Source: Treponema sp.
GTDB taxonomy: Bacteria > Spirochaetota > Spirochaetia > Treponematales > Breznakiellaceae
Length of the DNA: 5,873 nt
Assembly (NCBI GenBank): GCA_031256115.1
Contig: JAIRRF010000081.1
Coordinates: 1 to 5,873 of the forward strand
Direction of reading: 5' to 3'
Positions 1 through 5,816 of the stretch are shown one piece after another (within the stretch, counting starts at the first letter, position 1; each line of letters begins with the position of its first letter). The translations under genes were made by a program, and so were the position numbers. The notes under the pieces were generated by a model. It was given only the letters and a program-made list of their open reading frames with translations, did not search any database and was not told where the DNA came from.

Positions 1-359
1 TTTAGAAGTTTTCTGCCAAGAGGTCCCTTGGGAAGCATCCCCTTAACAGCAAGCTCCATGGGGCTGGCAGGATGTTTGGCAGAAAGCTTTTCATAATTAA
101 CCGATTTAAGACCCCCCACATAACCGGTATGATGGTAGTAGGTCTTCTGATTGGGCTTCCTGCCTGTCAATGCGGCTTTTTCAGCATTAATAATCACCAC
201 AAAATCCCCCATTTCCTGGTGGGGGGCAAAGATAGCTTTTTCTTTACCGCGTACAATAGAAGCGGCCCTGGCCGCTACACGCCCCAATACTTTACCTTCA
301 GCGTCAATTACAAACCATTTCCTTTCAAGCTTGGCGGGTTTTACAAATACCGTATCCAT
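1..359 (-). CDS. rplM: 50S ribosomal protein L13 (partial, C-terminus beyond window edge)
   Basis: L13 is an early-assembling protein of the large ribosomal subunit that binds 23S rRNA. Reading the minus strand from ATG at 359-357 gives MDTVFVKPAKLERKWFVIDA, then GKVLGRVAARAASIVRGK, the family motif APHQEMGDFVVIINAEKAAL, then YYHHTGYVGGLKS and KGMLPKGPLGRKLL at the edge. These are the L13 landmarks in the right order. The family is usually about 142 residues; 119 are seen, so roughly the last 23 lie outside the window. The start is fixed by an in-frame TAA two codons upstream. No strong Shine-Dalgarno sequence is visible (the upstream strand reads GGCAATGTTAAAAC). In most bacteria rpsI (S9) follows directly; that position is outside the window. 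The gene diverges from nadE. Identity is secure; only the promoter is unclear. Confidence 0.96.
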   Translation of the reverse strand, partial: MDTVFVKPAKLERKWFVIDAEGKVLGRVAARAASIVRGKEKAIFAPHQEMGDFVVIINAEKAALTGRKPNQKTYYHHTGYVGGLKSVNYEKLSAKHPASPMELAVKGMLPKGPLGRKLL

Positions 360-403
360 GTTTTAACATTGCCATAAATAAAAAAAAAGATCAAGATGAA
401 TGT
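360..403. promoter_or_regulatory. Divergent rplM/nadE intergenic gap with an A9 tract
   Basis: This 44-bp gap must hold, or lie next to, the 5' signals of both divergent genes. It is AT-rich and contains a run of nine A (380-388) ahead of nadE, which reads as a T tract ahead of rplM. A weak plus-strand promoter-like pair, TTTACA (330-335), 17 bp, TATCCA (353-358), sits inside the start of rplM and could serve nadE. I found no convincing pair for rplM. Neither start has a strong Shine-Dalgarno sequence. The location is certain; the promoter assignment is weak. Confidence 0.3.
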
Positions 404-1141
404 ATGTTTGAAGCTGGAAAGGTCAAAGACGGAATTGTCCAATGGATACAGAATTACTTTAATAAAAACGGCAGGGATTGCCTTGCAATCATTGGTATAA
501 GCGGAGGCAAAGACAGTTCGATTACCGCTGCTTTATGTACAAAGGCCCTTGGTGCAGACAGAGTTTTCGGCGTTCTAATGCCCCAGGGGGAACAAGCCGA
601 TATTGGCGTTTCGCTGGAGCTGGTTAACCATTTGGGAATCAGCCATTGTGTTATTAATATCGGAAACTGTGTAGATTCGCTCCTAGGAGCTGTAAAAGAA
701 GGGGAGATTACAATAAACAGACAAGCATCGGTGAATATTCCGGCAAGAATAAGAATGACTGCCCTTTACGCCGTATCGGCCACCGTTAACGGACGTGTCG
801 CCAATACCTGTAATCTTAGCGAAGACTGGGTGGGGTATTCTACAAAATTCGGAGACAGCGCAGGTGATTTTAGCCCATTGTCACGTATGACCGTTACGGA
901 AATAAAAGCTATTGGCAGAGAACTAAAATTACCTCCCAAATTTATTGATAAGACCCCCGAGGACGGGCTTTCCGGCATGACCGATGAGGAGAATCTCGGT
1001 TTTAGTTATGCCGTTCTGGATAAATATATCCGGGACGGAATATGTGATGATCCGGTTATAAAAGATAAAATAGACCGGCTGCATAAAAACAACCTGCATA
1101 AACAAGAATTAATGCCTTGTTATGAATTTATTGGAATTTGA
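404..1141 (+). CDS. nadE: NAD synthetase, ammonia-dependent, short form
   Basis: NadE catalyses the last step of NAD synthesis in the cytoplasm: deamido-NAD is adenylylated with ATP and then amidated. The 245-residue protein has the N-type ATP pyrophosphatase P-loop SGGKDSS (residues 33-39), the substrate-binding stretch NIPARIRM (111-118), the strongly conserved NLSEDWVGYSTKFGD (137-151) followed by AGDFSPLS, and near the C-terminus KTPEDGLSGMTDEENLGF (173-190). There is no N-terminal nitrilase/glutaminase domain, so this is the short form that uses free ammonia or takes it from a partner. The ATG at 404 is the only ATG in this frame upstream of the conserved core and gives a family-typical N-terminus; two nearby ATGs (396, 400) are out of frame. 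The ribosome binding site is weak. The gene is followed after 47 bp by the lipoprotein gene on the same strand, probably as an operon. All key motifs are intact. Confidence 0.96.
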   Translation: MFEAGKVKDGIVQWIQNYFNKNGRDCLAIIGISGGKDSSITAALCTKALGADRVFGVLMPQGEQADIGVSLELVNHLGISHCVINIGNCVDSLLGAVKEGEITINRQASVNIPARIRMTALYAVSATVNGRVANTCNLSEDWVGYSTKFGDSAGDFSPLSRMTVTEIKAIGRELKLPPKFIDKTPEDGLSGMTDEENLGFSYAVLDKYIRDGICDDPVIKDKIDRLHKNNLHKQELMPCYEFIGI

Positions 1142-1177
1142 TTAAAGCAGGATGAATCCTATTACCTTAATGGTCAT

Positions 1178-1183
1178 AGGAGG
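1178..1183 (+). promoter_or_regulatory. Strong ribosome binding site of the EEP lipoprotein gene
   Basis: A perfect AGGAGG lies 5 bases before the ATG at 1189. It fixes that start and suggests efficient translation, in contrast to the weak sites before nadE and rplM. Two other ATGs in the same gap (1152, 1170) are out of frame with the gene. Confidence 0.85.
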
Positions 1184-1188
1184 ATTTT

Positions 1189-2295
1189 ATGATAAAACAT
1201 TTTTTTGGTCGAATAATTGCGGCTGTCCTGTTTGTATCCCTTTGGGCATGTTCAGCGGCAAAACCGGAACCCGGAGCGGAACAATTAATTATTGCAAGCT
1301 GGAATGTGCAAAATTTATTTGACGGCCTGGATAACGGTTTTGAGTATGATGAATTTAAAAACAGCGAAGGGTGGAACGAAGAAAAGTACCGGGCCCGGTT
1401 GAACAGCATTACAGGAGCCATGAAAGGAGACGGCGGGTTCAACCCGGACATTTTGGCATTAATTGAAGTTGAAAATTCCGGTGTTGTCCGGGATCTGGCG
1501 GAAGCTATGGGTTTTCTCTATACCTTTTTTGCCGGTTTTCCGGAAAGTTCAATGGGTATGGGAATCCTAAGTAAACTGCCCCTGACCGGGACCAGGGTTC
1601 ATTCGTACCATTCATCCGACGGCAGCATACCCCGGCCTGTGGCAGAAGTCTGGGCGGAAACCCAGTCCGGGCCGCTGGCGCTTTTGGTTTGCCATTGGAA
1701 GTCAAAGCTTGGAGGAGAAAAAAATACCGAAGCCCTACGCCGGGCAGGAGCGGCACTTGTTGTCCGGCGGCTTCTGGAGATCGACGCAGAAAGGCCTGGT
1801 ACGCCGGTGATCATCATGGGGGATTTGAATGAAAACCACAATGAATTTGACAGAATCGAAGGCACTTACCGCTGCGCTTTATTTCCCGATACAAGCGAAG
1901 CAGCCATGTTGGCCGGTAACAACCGGATAAATCTAAGGCCGGGGTTTCAGGATTTCCTTGTTTTAAGCAATCAAAAGCCACCGAGAGCATATTTTTTTTC
2001 CGGGACTGGTCCTGTTCCCGAGATTTCGGGTCTGGTGTATTCACCCTGGATGGAAAGAGAAGAGAATTCCCCGGGTTCATTTTTTTACAAAGATACCTGG
2101 GAAACCATCGATCATTTTCTTCTTAATGCCGCTTTGTTTGGAAATCAAGGCTGGGAGTATAAACATTTCCTTGTTTTGGCAGAACCGCCCTTTGCCAATG
2201 GGGAAGGCCGACCCAGGACTTACAATCCAAAGACAGGCAACGGATTATCGGATCATTTTCCCATCATACTGGTTCTGAACAAGACGCCTCAATGA
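1189..2295 (+). CDS. Predicted lipoprotein with endonuclease/exonuclease/phosphatase (EEP) domain
   Basis: The 368-residue product begins with a lipoprotein-type signal: basic MIKHFFGR, a hydrophobic stretch, then LWAC with the probable lipidated cysteine at 21. The Trp in the lipobox fits the loose lipobox of spirochaetes. The rest is an EEP (DNase I-like) fold, a metal-dependent phosphodiesterase or nuclease. Visible motifs are ASWNVQNLFD (36-45, Asn39), LALIEVEN (89-96, metal-ligand Glu93), GILSKLP (125-131), VCHWKSK (167-173, His169), IIMGDLNEN (208-216, Asp212/Asn214) and the terminal LSDHFP (353-358, Asp355/His356). The catalytic set therefore looks complete. GSFFYKDTWETIDHFLLN (296-313) matches a segment typical of bacterial exported EEP proteins. 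The substrate cannot be read from sequence: DNA, RNA, sugar phosphate or phospholipid are all possible. The gene follows nadE by 47 bp, and its 3' end overlaps the convergent jag gene by 7 bp. Confidence 0.88.
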   Translation: MIKHFFGRIIAAVLFVSLWACSAAKPEPGAEQLIIASWNVQNLFDGLDNGFEYDEFKNSEGWNEEKYRARLNSITGAMKGDGGFNPDILALIEVENSGVVRDLAEAMGFLYTFFAGFPESSMGMGILSKLPLTGTRVHSYHSSDGSIPRPVAEVWAETQSGPLALLVCHWKSKLGGEKNTEALRRAGAALVVRRLLEIDAERPGTPVIIMGDLNENHNEFDRIEGTYRCALFPDTSEAAMLAGNNRINLRPGFQDFLVLSNQKPPRAYFFSGTGPVPEISGLVYSPWMEREENSPGSFFYKDTWETIDHFLLNAALFGNQGWEYKHFLVLAEPPFANGEGRPRTYNPKTGNGLSDHFPIILVLNKTPQ

Positions 2296-3092
2296 CCGGG
2301 TTTAAAGCCGCGATAATACACCCGTACTTGCTTATACAGGCCTTCTCCTTCGCTTTTGGTCTCGACATCAGAAATATCGTTCAGGGTAGTATGAATAAGC
2401 CGACGGTCAAAAGGATTCATCGGCTCCAGCAGTACTGAAGATCTGCTTTCCCGGACTCGATCCGCTACGGTATAGGCAAGGCGTACCAATGATTCCTCCC
2501 GGCGCAGTCGGTAATTTTCGCTGTCCAGGATGATCCGCATATCTTCCCTGCCATGCCTGCCCGCATAGATGTTTGCCAGAAGCTGAAGGGCATCAAGGTT
2601 TTTTCCCTTCTTTCCAATCAGAATGGAAGAGTTTTCCGATTCAATTTTAAGGCCCAGTTTGCTTTCTTCGCGGTACAATACAGAAATTCTTCCCGCATAA
2701 CCCATGCGTTCAATAAGCCCTTCCAAAAAAGAAACCAGGGCCTTTTCTAAATCATCTGTTGAACCGGGTACATATCCGGCCCTGTTCTGTCTGCCGGTTC
2801 TATGCCGACTAATGTCGGCGTGCCGACTGTCGGCGTGCCGAGTCCTGTCCTGTACCGGCTCATGTCGGCGTGCCGCCTGGTTTCCGGATAGATCTTCTTT
2901 GGGAAAAGTTTTTGCCGGATCCGCGCCCGGGCCCTCTGTGTGCACCTGGATTTTAACATAACCCTTTTTGAATAAGCCTGAACGCTGGGTTTCCAGAATT
3001 TCCACATCAAATTCATTTTTCTCTATTCCCAATTCCGCCGCAGCCTTGTCAATGGCCTCTTTTTCTGTACGGCCTTCAAATTCATATATCAT
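2289..3092 (-). CDS. jag: Jag/KhpB family RNA-binding protein (Jag-N, KH, R3H)
   Basis: Jag (SpoIIIJ-associated protein, also KhpB or EloR) is a cytoplasmic RNA-binding protein encoded beside yidC; in Firmicutes it affects cell elongation and small-RNA biology. The 267-residue product has a Jag-N domain (about 1-50, ending GLFKKGYVKIQV), a charged linker (about 52-112), a KH domain with the G-K-K-G loop (160-163 in ILIGKKGKNLDALQLL), and an R3H domain (NPFDRRLIHTTL, Arg230/His234, then KSEGEGLYKQVRV). The reading frame extends 24 codons further upstream, but I choose ATG at 3092: it begins MIYEFEGRTEKEAID as the family does, has GAGAGG 8 bases upstream (3101-3106), and lies 25 bp after the yidC stop. 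The linker is odd because residues about 73-104 are encoded by a repeat patch. The stop codon overlaps the end of the convergent lipoprotein gene. Confidence 0.93.
   Translation of the reverse strand: MIYEFEGRTEKEAIDKAAAELGIEKNEFDVEILETQRSGLFKKGYVKIQVHTEGPGADPAKTFPKEDLSGNQAARRHEPVQDRTRHADSRHADISRHRTGRQNRAGYVPGSTDDLEKALVSFLEGLIERMGYAGRISVLYREESKLGLKIESENSSILIGKKGKNLDALQLLANIYAGRHGREDMRIILDSENYRLRREESLVRLAYTVADRVRESRSSVLLEPMNPFDRRLIHTTLNDISDVETKSEGEGLYKQVRVYYRGFKPGH
2781..2877. repeat. GCCGAC/GTCGGC palindromic repeat patch inside the jag linker
   Basis: On the plus strand, six-base arms alternate: GCCGAC (2804), GTCGGC (2814), GCCGAC (2822), GTCGGC (2829), GCCGAG (2837), then GTCGGC (2864) with GCCGCC (2872). 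Three copies of GTCGGCGTGCCG start at 2814, 2829 and 2864. The first two are 15 bp apart and in the same reading frame (encoding RHAD-S-RHAD on the minus strand); the third is 35 bp further and in a different frame. An imperfect direct duplication of about 60 bp surrounds this: 2781-2804 (CCTGTTCTGT..CCGGTTCTATG) resembles 2844-2864 (CCTGTCCTGT..CCGGCTCATG). The patch changes the linker length without breaking the gene. The repeat itself is certain; whether it belongs to a genome-wide repeat family cannot be judged here. Confidence 0.85.
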
Positions 3093-3117
3093 AATAGATA
3101 CCTCTCTTGCACAAAAA

Positions 3118-4902
3118 TTAGTTTTTCTTTTTCTTTCTCGGTGCAATAACCATCGGTGGTTCATCTTCTACAGCTGCGGCTTTTTTCCTGGCCAGATATT
3201 TGTTAAGTAAAACTTGCTGAATTAAAGTAAAAAGATTGGACATGATCCAGAAAACCAACAGCCCCGAAGGAACATTGTAGAGTACAAAGAAAAATACTAT
3301 AGGTAAAACATATAACATCATCTTCATGGATGGATTGCCCTGCTGTTCAGGGGTTCTGGTTGCAAAACCATATAGCAGCTGGGATGCCACATAGATAAAA
3401 GGCAGAAGTCTGAGGGCTTCCCAGCCCAACAAGGGCAGGGGAGAATCGAAATTTAAAATTGATTCAGGAATGGAAAGATCCGGTATCCAGCCGGGTATAA
3501 ACATTGCGCCCCGCAAATCGAAATGGTTATTAAAGAGGTTGTACATGGCAAAAAGCAACGGCATTTGGATAATCAGAGGAAGGCAGCCCGACATGGGATT
3601 ATGGCCTTCTTTTTTATAAAGGGCGCTGAGTTCGGTATTAAGTTTCGCCGGATTATCCTTATATTTTGCCTGAAGTTCCTTGATCTTGGGAGCCAGGGCC
3701 TGCATCTTAATACTGGCTTCTGAACTTTTTTTGGTCAGCGGGAAAAGCACAATTTTGACCAGCAGGGTAAGCAGAATGATTGCCACGCCGTAATTTTTGA
3801 CCAGTTTATAGCAGATATTCAGAAGCCATTTAAGGAACGTTTCCAGGGGGCTTAAAATTCCGCTGGTACTGGCAGCTTTTGTTATGTCCAAGTCCCGGAG
3901 TTTAAAGCCGTTATCCCCAGTATCATAGCGGTTTAAACTTTCCTGATTCTTTGGCCCCAAATAGAAGTGAAACACATCATTGGCAATGGCAGAGTTCAGG
4001 GGGGGCCGGATCAGGTACATTCTGGAAGTACTGGGAACTCCGGGTTCCGGTTTATCGGAAAAGGAAAGGCTATACAGGGTATTATCGGGGATAACGATTA
4101 CTGTAAAATATTTACTTGCTATTGCCGCCCAGGTAAAACGTGAGTCATTGACGGTATTTAATTTGGAATTACTCTTTTTTCCGTTGGCCAGGGTAAAATA
4201 ATGGCGGTATTCATAACGGGCATCCAGTTTTTGAAAATTTGGTCCAATCTGGGGACCGAAAGCCAGGGTATAAGCATCGTCGCCGAAATTAAGCGGCATA
4301 TTAACAGGGCCGGTAATGGAGAGGGCAAGCTGGAACACATATTCGCCGGTTTTAAATTCGTAACGTTTGCTTAAGGTAAAAGGTTCCGGATAACCCTGGA
4401 CGGAAAAATCCTGGGAAAATTCCACTACCAGCGGGGAAGGCCTTGAAATACGGAAATTTGTTTCTATTGGGCGGGCATTTATTCCGCCAAAAGCAACTGT
4501 AAAGGCATGGGAATTCCTTTCAATACCGTTTTCATCGACAGAAGGAAGGATCATTTCGACCATCTGTCCTTTGTCGTGGTGTTCCTTTAACCGGTAAGAA
4601 ACAAGATCGCCTCCGGAATTGGACAGTACGGCCATGATAAGATCAGTTTCAATTACAACCCGTTCTTCTTTTTCGGGAATCTCCTCGGGAACTAAGGTTT
4701 CCTGAATTGTTTCCTCAGCCGCAGGCTGAACTGTACCGGACTCCGGCTGTACTATTACAGGGCTTTCAACCGGGGCCCTCCTGTCCTGATTGTAGCTTGG
4801 TTCCGGTTCCTGGGGGGGATATAATATGGGTTGTATAAAAAGAAACCAGCCAAAAATAACCAACGAAGAAAAAACAACTGCCAATATTGTATTCTTTTCC
4901 AT
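3118..4902 (-). CDS. yidC: Membrane protein insertase YidC
   Basis: YidC inserts and folds inner-membrane proteins, alone or with SecYEG. The 594-residue product has the Gram-negative-type layout: an N-terminal membrane anchor (about 5-28), a Pro/Glu-rich periplasmic linker (30-80), a large periplasmic beta domain (about 81-330), then the Oxa1-like core from about residue 355. The core shows YGVAIILLTLLVKIVLFPLT (371-390), a cytoplasmic hairpin (391-435), NPMSGCLPLIIQMPLLFAMY (435-454), PFIYVASQLLYGF (501-513), YVLPIVFFFVLYNVPSGLLV (531-550) and FWIMSNLFTLIQQ (551-563). The tail is basic (RKKKKN), suiting ribosome contact. The hydrophilic-groove arginine (R366 in E. coli) appears as Lys383. 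The start lies 36 bp after the yidD stop; AGGAT at 4915-4919 is 12 bases upstream, a rather long spacing. The long periplasmic domain indicates an outer-membrane-bearing cell. Confidence 0.97.
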   Translation of the reverse strand: MEKNTILAVVFSSLVIFGWFLFIQPILYPPQEPEPSYNQDRRAPVESPVIVQPESGTVQPAAEETIQETLVPEEIPEKEERVVIETDLIMAVLSNSGGDLVSYRLKEHHDKGQMVEMILPSVDENGIERNSHAFTVAFGGINARPIETNFRISRPSPLVVEFSQDFSVQGYPEPFTLSKRYEFKTGEYVFQLALSITGPVNMPLNFGDDAYTLAFGPQIGPNFQKLDARYEYRHYFTLANGKKSNSKLNTVNDSRFTWAAIASKYFTVIVIPDNTLYSLSFSDKPEPGVPSTSRMYLIRPPLNSAIANDVFHFYLGPKNQESLNRYDTGDNGFKLRDLDITKAASTSGILSPLETFLKWLLNICYKLVKNYGVAIILLTLLVKIVLFPLTKKSSEASIKMQALAPKIKELQAKYKDNPAKLNTELSALYKKEGHNPMSGCLPLIIQMPLLFAMYNLFNNHFDLRGAMFIPGWIPDLSIPESILNFDSPLPLLGWEALRLLPFIYVASQLLYGFATRTPEQQGNPSMKMMLYVLPIVFFFVLYNVPSGLLVFWIMSNLFTLIQQVLLNKYLARKKAAAVEDEPPMVIAPRKKKKN

Positions 4903-4938
4903 AATTAAATATAAATCCTATCTTTTTAGGTCAAAAAC

Positions 4939-5151
4939 TCAAAGCACCGGATCATAGCCGCCCTGATGAAAGGGGTGGCAGCGAAGAATCCGTTTTAGGG
5001 CTAAACAGGAACCTTTCCAGGTTCCATACCGCTGTACCGCTTCCATTGCATAACTGGAACAGTTGGGATAATACCGGCAGCCAGACCGAAGATGGGGAGA
5101 AATTGCTTTCTGGTACAACCAAATCAGGAATAAAGCTAATTTTTGCAACAT
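4939..5151 (-). CDS. yidD: Membrane protein insertion efficiency factor YidD
   Basis: YidD is a small membrane-associated protein that aids YidC-dependent insertion; its exact mechanism is not settled. The 70-residue product matches the family throughout: an amphipathic or membrane-facing N-terminus ([13 protein letters not shown]), the cysteine motif [11 protein letters not shown] (from Cys25), [16 protein letters not shown], and the ending GGYDPVL. The frame allows an ATG six codons earlier (5169), but I choose 5151. The family usually begins directly before the LFLI.YQKAISP segment, and AGAGG (5157-5161) stands 5 bases before this ATG, whereas the upstream ATG has only a poor site. The chosen start overlaps the rnpA end by 16 bp, which suggests translational coupling. 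yidC follows after 36 bp. Confidence 0.94.
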   Translation of the reverse strand: MLQKLALFLIWLYQKAISPHLRSGCRYYPNCSSYAMEAVQRYGTWKGSCLALKRILRCHPFHQGGYDPVL

Positions 5152-5576
5152 TTTTTCCTCTGGCAGCATATACCTGCCTTTTCAAAAAGGGTTATTAGCT
5201 GTCCGGAACTTTCAGACAGAGACCCCTGGCCGGTTTCCGGCTTTTGGGGGTACATTAACAGAACCAAATCAAAACCGGTCATAAGATCATTTTTCATCAA
5301 TCGGTATGCCTCCCGGCTCAGCCGCCGGGCCCGGTTCCTTCGCACTGCATTCCCATATTTTCGTACAAATGTTACGGCGATGCGGTTATTTGGCAATCCG
5401 TTAGCCAAAAAATATAACCTAATACCGATACAACTGACGGATCGGCCTTTTTTAAAAACCCTTGTTATTTCTTCCCTTCTCTTAAGATGTTCCCGCCGCT
5501 TGAATGTTCTCCCGGTCTTGCACTCCTCCGGTAATTTCAGGCAAGGATTGCTAATAGGGTTTTTTTTCGTCTGCAA
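5136..5576 (-). CDS. rnpA: Ribonuclease P protein component
   Basis: RnpA is the basic protein subunit that, with the catalytic RNA, removes 5' leaders from pre-tRNAs. The core is clear: [20 protein letters not shown] (25-44), [27 protein letters not shown] (65-82, carrying the family RNR signature) and [10 protein letters not shown], then [10 protein letters not shown]. The C-terminus is Cys-rich ([11 protein letters not shown]). Assigned from TTG at 5576 it is 146 residues, with about 24 residues ahead of the usual family start. That TTG is the only ATG/GTG/TTG codon in the open frame upstream of the core, which closes at a TAA at 5613-5615, and it makes rnpA overlap rpmH by 26 bp. Its own Shine-Dalgarno is weak and distant, while a strong GGAGGAG at 5524-5530 lies inside the extension with no in-frame start behind it. 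Identity is secure; the N-terminus is not. Confidence 0.9.
   Translation of the reverse strand: MQTKKNPISNPCLKLPEECKTGRTFKRREHLKRREEITRVFKKGRSVSCIGIRLYFLANGLPNNRIAVTFVRKYGNAVRRNRARRLSREAYRLMKNDLMTGFDLVLLMYPQKPETGQGSLSESSGQLITLFEKAGICCQRKKCCKN
5157..5161 (-). promoter_or_regulatory. Ribosome binding site deciding the yidD start
   Basis: On the minus strand AGAGG lies 5 bases before ATG 5151-5149. It sits inside rnpA and between the two possible yidD ATGs (5169 and 5151), so it supports the shorter, family-like product. Confidence 0.75.
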
Positions 5577-5706
5577 CGGTAAGTTTATACCGTCCTTTGG
5601 CCCGGCGGCGTTTTAATACAAGCCGCCCTCCTCTAGTCTTCATCCGGGCCCGGAAACCGAATTTGCGGTTCCGCTTAACCTTGCTGGGTTGATAAGTCCG
5701 TTTCAT
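5551..5706 (-). CDS. rpmH: 50S ribosomal protein L34
   Basis: L34 is a very small basic protein of the large ribosomal subunit. From ATG 5706-5704 the minus strand reads [40 protein letters not shown], then [11 protein letters not shown] and TAG at 5551: 51 residues, slightly longer than the common 44-46 because of the acidic and polar tail after the conserved [20 protein letters not shown] and KFGFRARM are near-invariant family motifs. GAGGAG (5715-5720) stands 8 bases before the start. It is the first gene of the cluster, with a promoter just upstream, and its end overlaps the assigned rnpA start. Confidence 0.97.
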   Translation of the reverse strand: MKRTYQPSKVKRNRKFGFRARMKTRGGRLVLKRRRAKGRYKLTVADEKKPY

Positions 5707-5714
5707 GGGGACAA

Positions 5715-5720
5715 CTCCTC
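5715..5720 (-). promoter_or_regulatory. Ribosome binding site of rpmH
   Basis: The minus strand shows GAGGAG 8 bases before the rpmH ATG, a strong and well-spaced site. Confidence 0.8.
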
Positions 5721-5733
5721 TATTTTCAGGAAA

Positions 5734-5758
5734 CCGTCGTTATACACGGCGGATCCGC
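5734..5758 (-). promoter_or_regulatory. Possible stem-loop and palindrome in the rpmH leader
   Basis: The predicted rpmH leader RNA can form a 7-base stem, CCGCCGU/ACGACGG with one C-A mismatch, around a five-base GUAUA loop (5734-5752). It partly overlaps a perfect 10-bp palindrome, GCGGATCCGC (5749-5758), so the two structures would compete. The plus strand of the same place reads TTATACACG (5740-5748), one base from the DnaA-box consensus TTATNCACA. The role is unknown; it may be chance. Confidence 0.3.
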
Positions 5759-5779
5759 TGGAATCATGTCTGAAAAAAA

Positions 5780-5808
5780 ATAATAACATAAATCAGAGGC
5801 TGCGTCAA
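5780..5808 (-). promoter_or_regulatory. Sigma-70-type promoter for the rpmH-rnpA-yidD-yidC-jag cluster
   Basis: On the minus strand a -35 box TTGACG (5803-5808) and a -10 box TATTAT (5780-5785) are separated by exactly 17 bases. Each differs from the consensus (TTGACA, TATAAT) by one base. A T-rich stretch follows the -10 box. Transcription would begin near 5773, giving a leader of about 67 bases before rpmH. The -35 box starts only 8 bases after the stop of the putative upstream gene, so the cluster can be transcribed on its own. Confidence 0.75.
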
Positions 5809-5816
5809 TTAAGCCC

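Noticed and set aside
261..276. Perfect inverted repeat AGCGGCC-CT-GGCCGCT inside rplM
   Set aside because: It follows from the Ala-Ala-Arg-Ala-Ala coding of the L13 motif, has a two-base loop and no T tract, and lies inside the gene, so it is not a terminator.
72..377. Plus-strand frames opposite rplM
   Set aside because: The minus strand encodes L13 without interruption; the plus frames have no family signature.
1150..1161. AGGAT-GA-ATCCT inverted repeat between nadE and the lipoprotein gene
   Set aside because: The loop is too short and there is no T tract, so it is neither a terminator nor a credible regulatory hairpin.
2804..2877. CRISPR array suggested by the repeated GTCGGCGTGCCG
   Set aside because: The repeats are only 12-14 bp, unevenly spaced, have no unique spacers of regular size, and lie inside an intact coding region with no cas genes nearby.
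2747..3016. An 89-codon minus-strand frame overlapping jag, containing GTPTVGTPT
   Set aside because: It is out of frame with jag, has no known domain or good ribosome binding site, and its repeats are just the GTCGGC patch read in another frame.
3093..3164. Longer jag start, adding 24 residues
   Set aside because: The extra residues read the lysine-rich yidC end in another frame and are unlike the family; GAGAGG points to the ATG at 3092.
5143..5616. Plus-strand frame of 157 codons antisense to rnpA and the end of rpmH
   Set aside because: It is a shadow of genes with strong family motifs on the other strand; its own product shows no recognisable motif.
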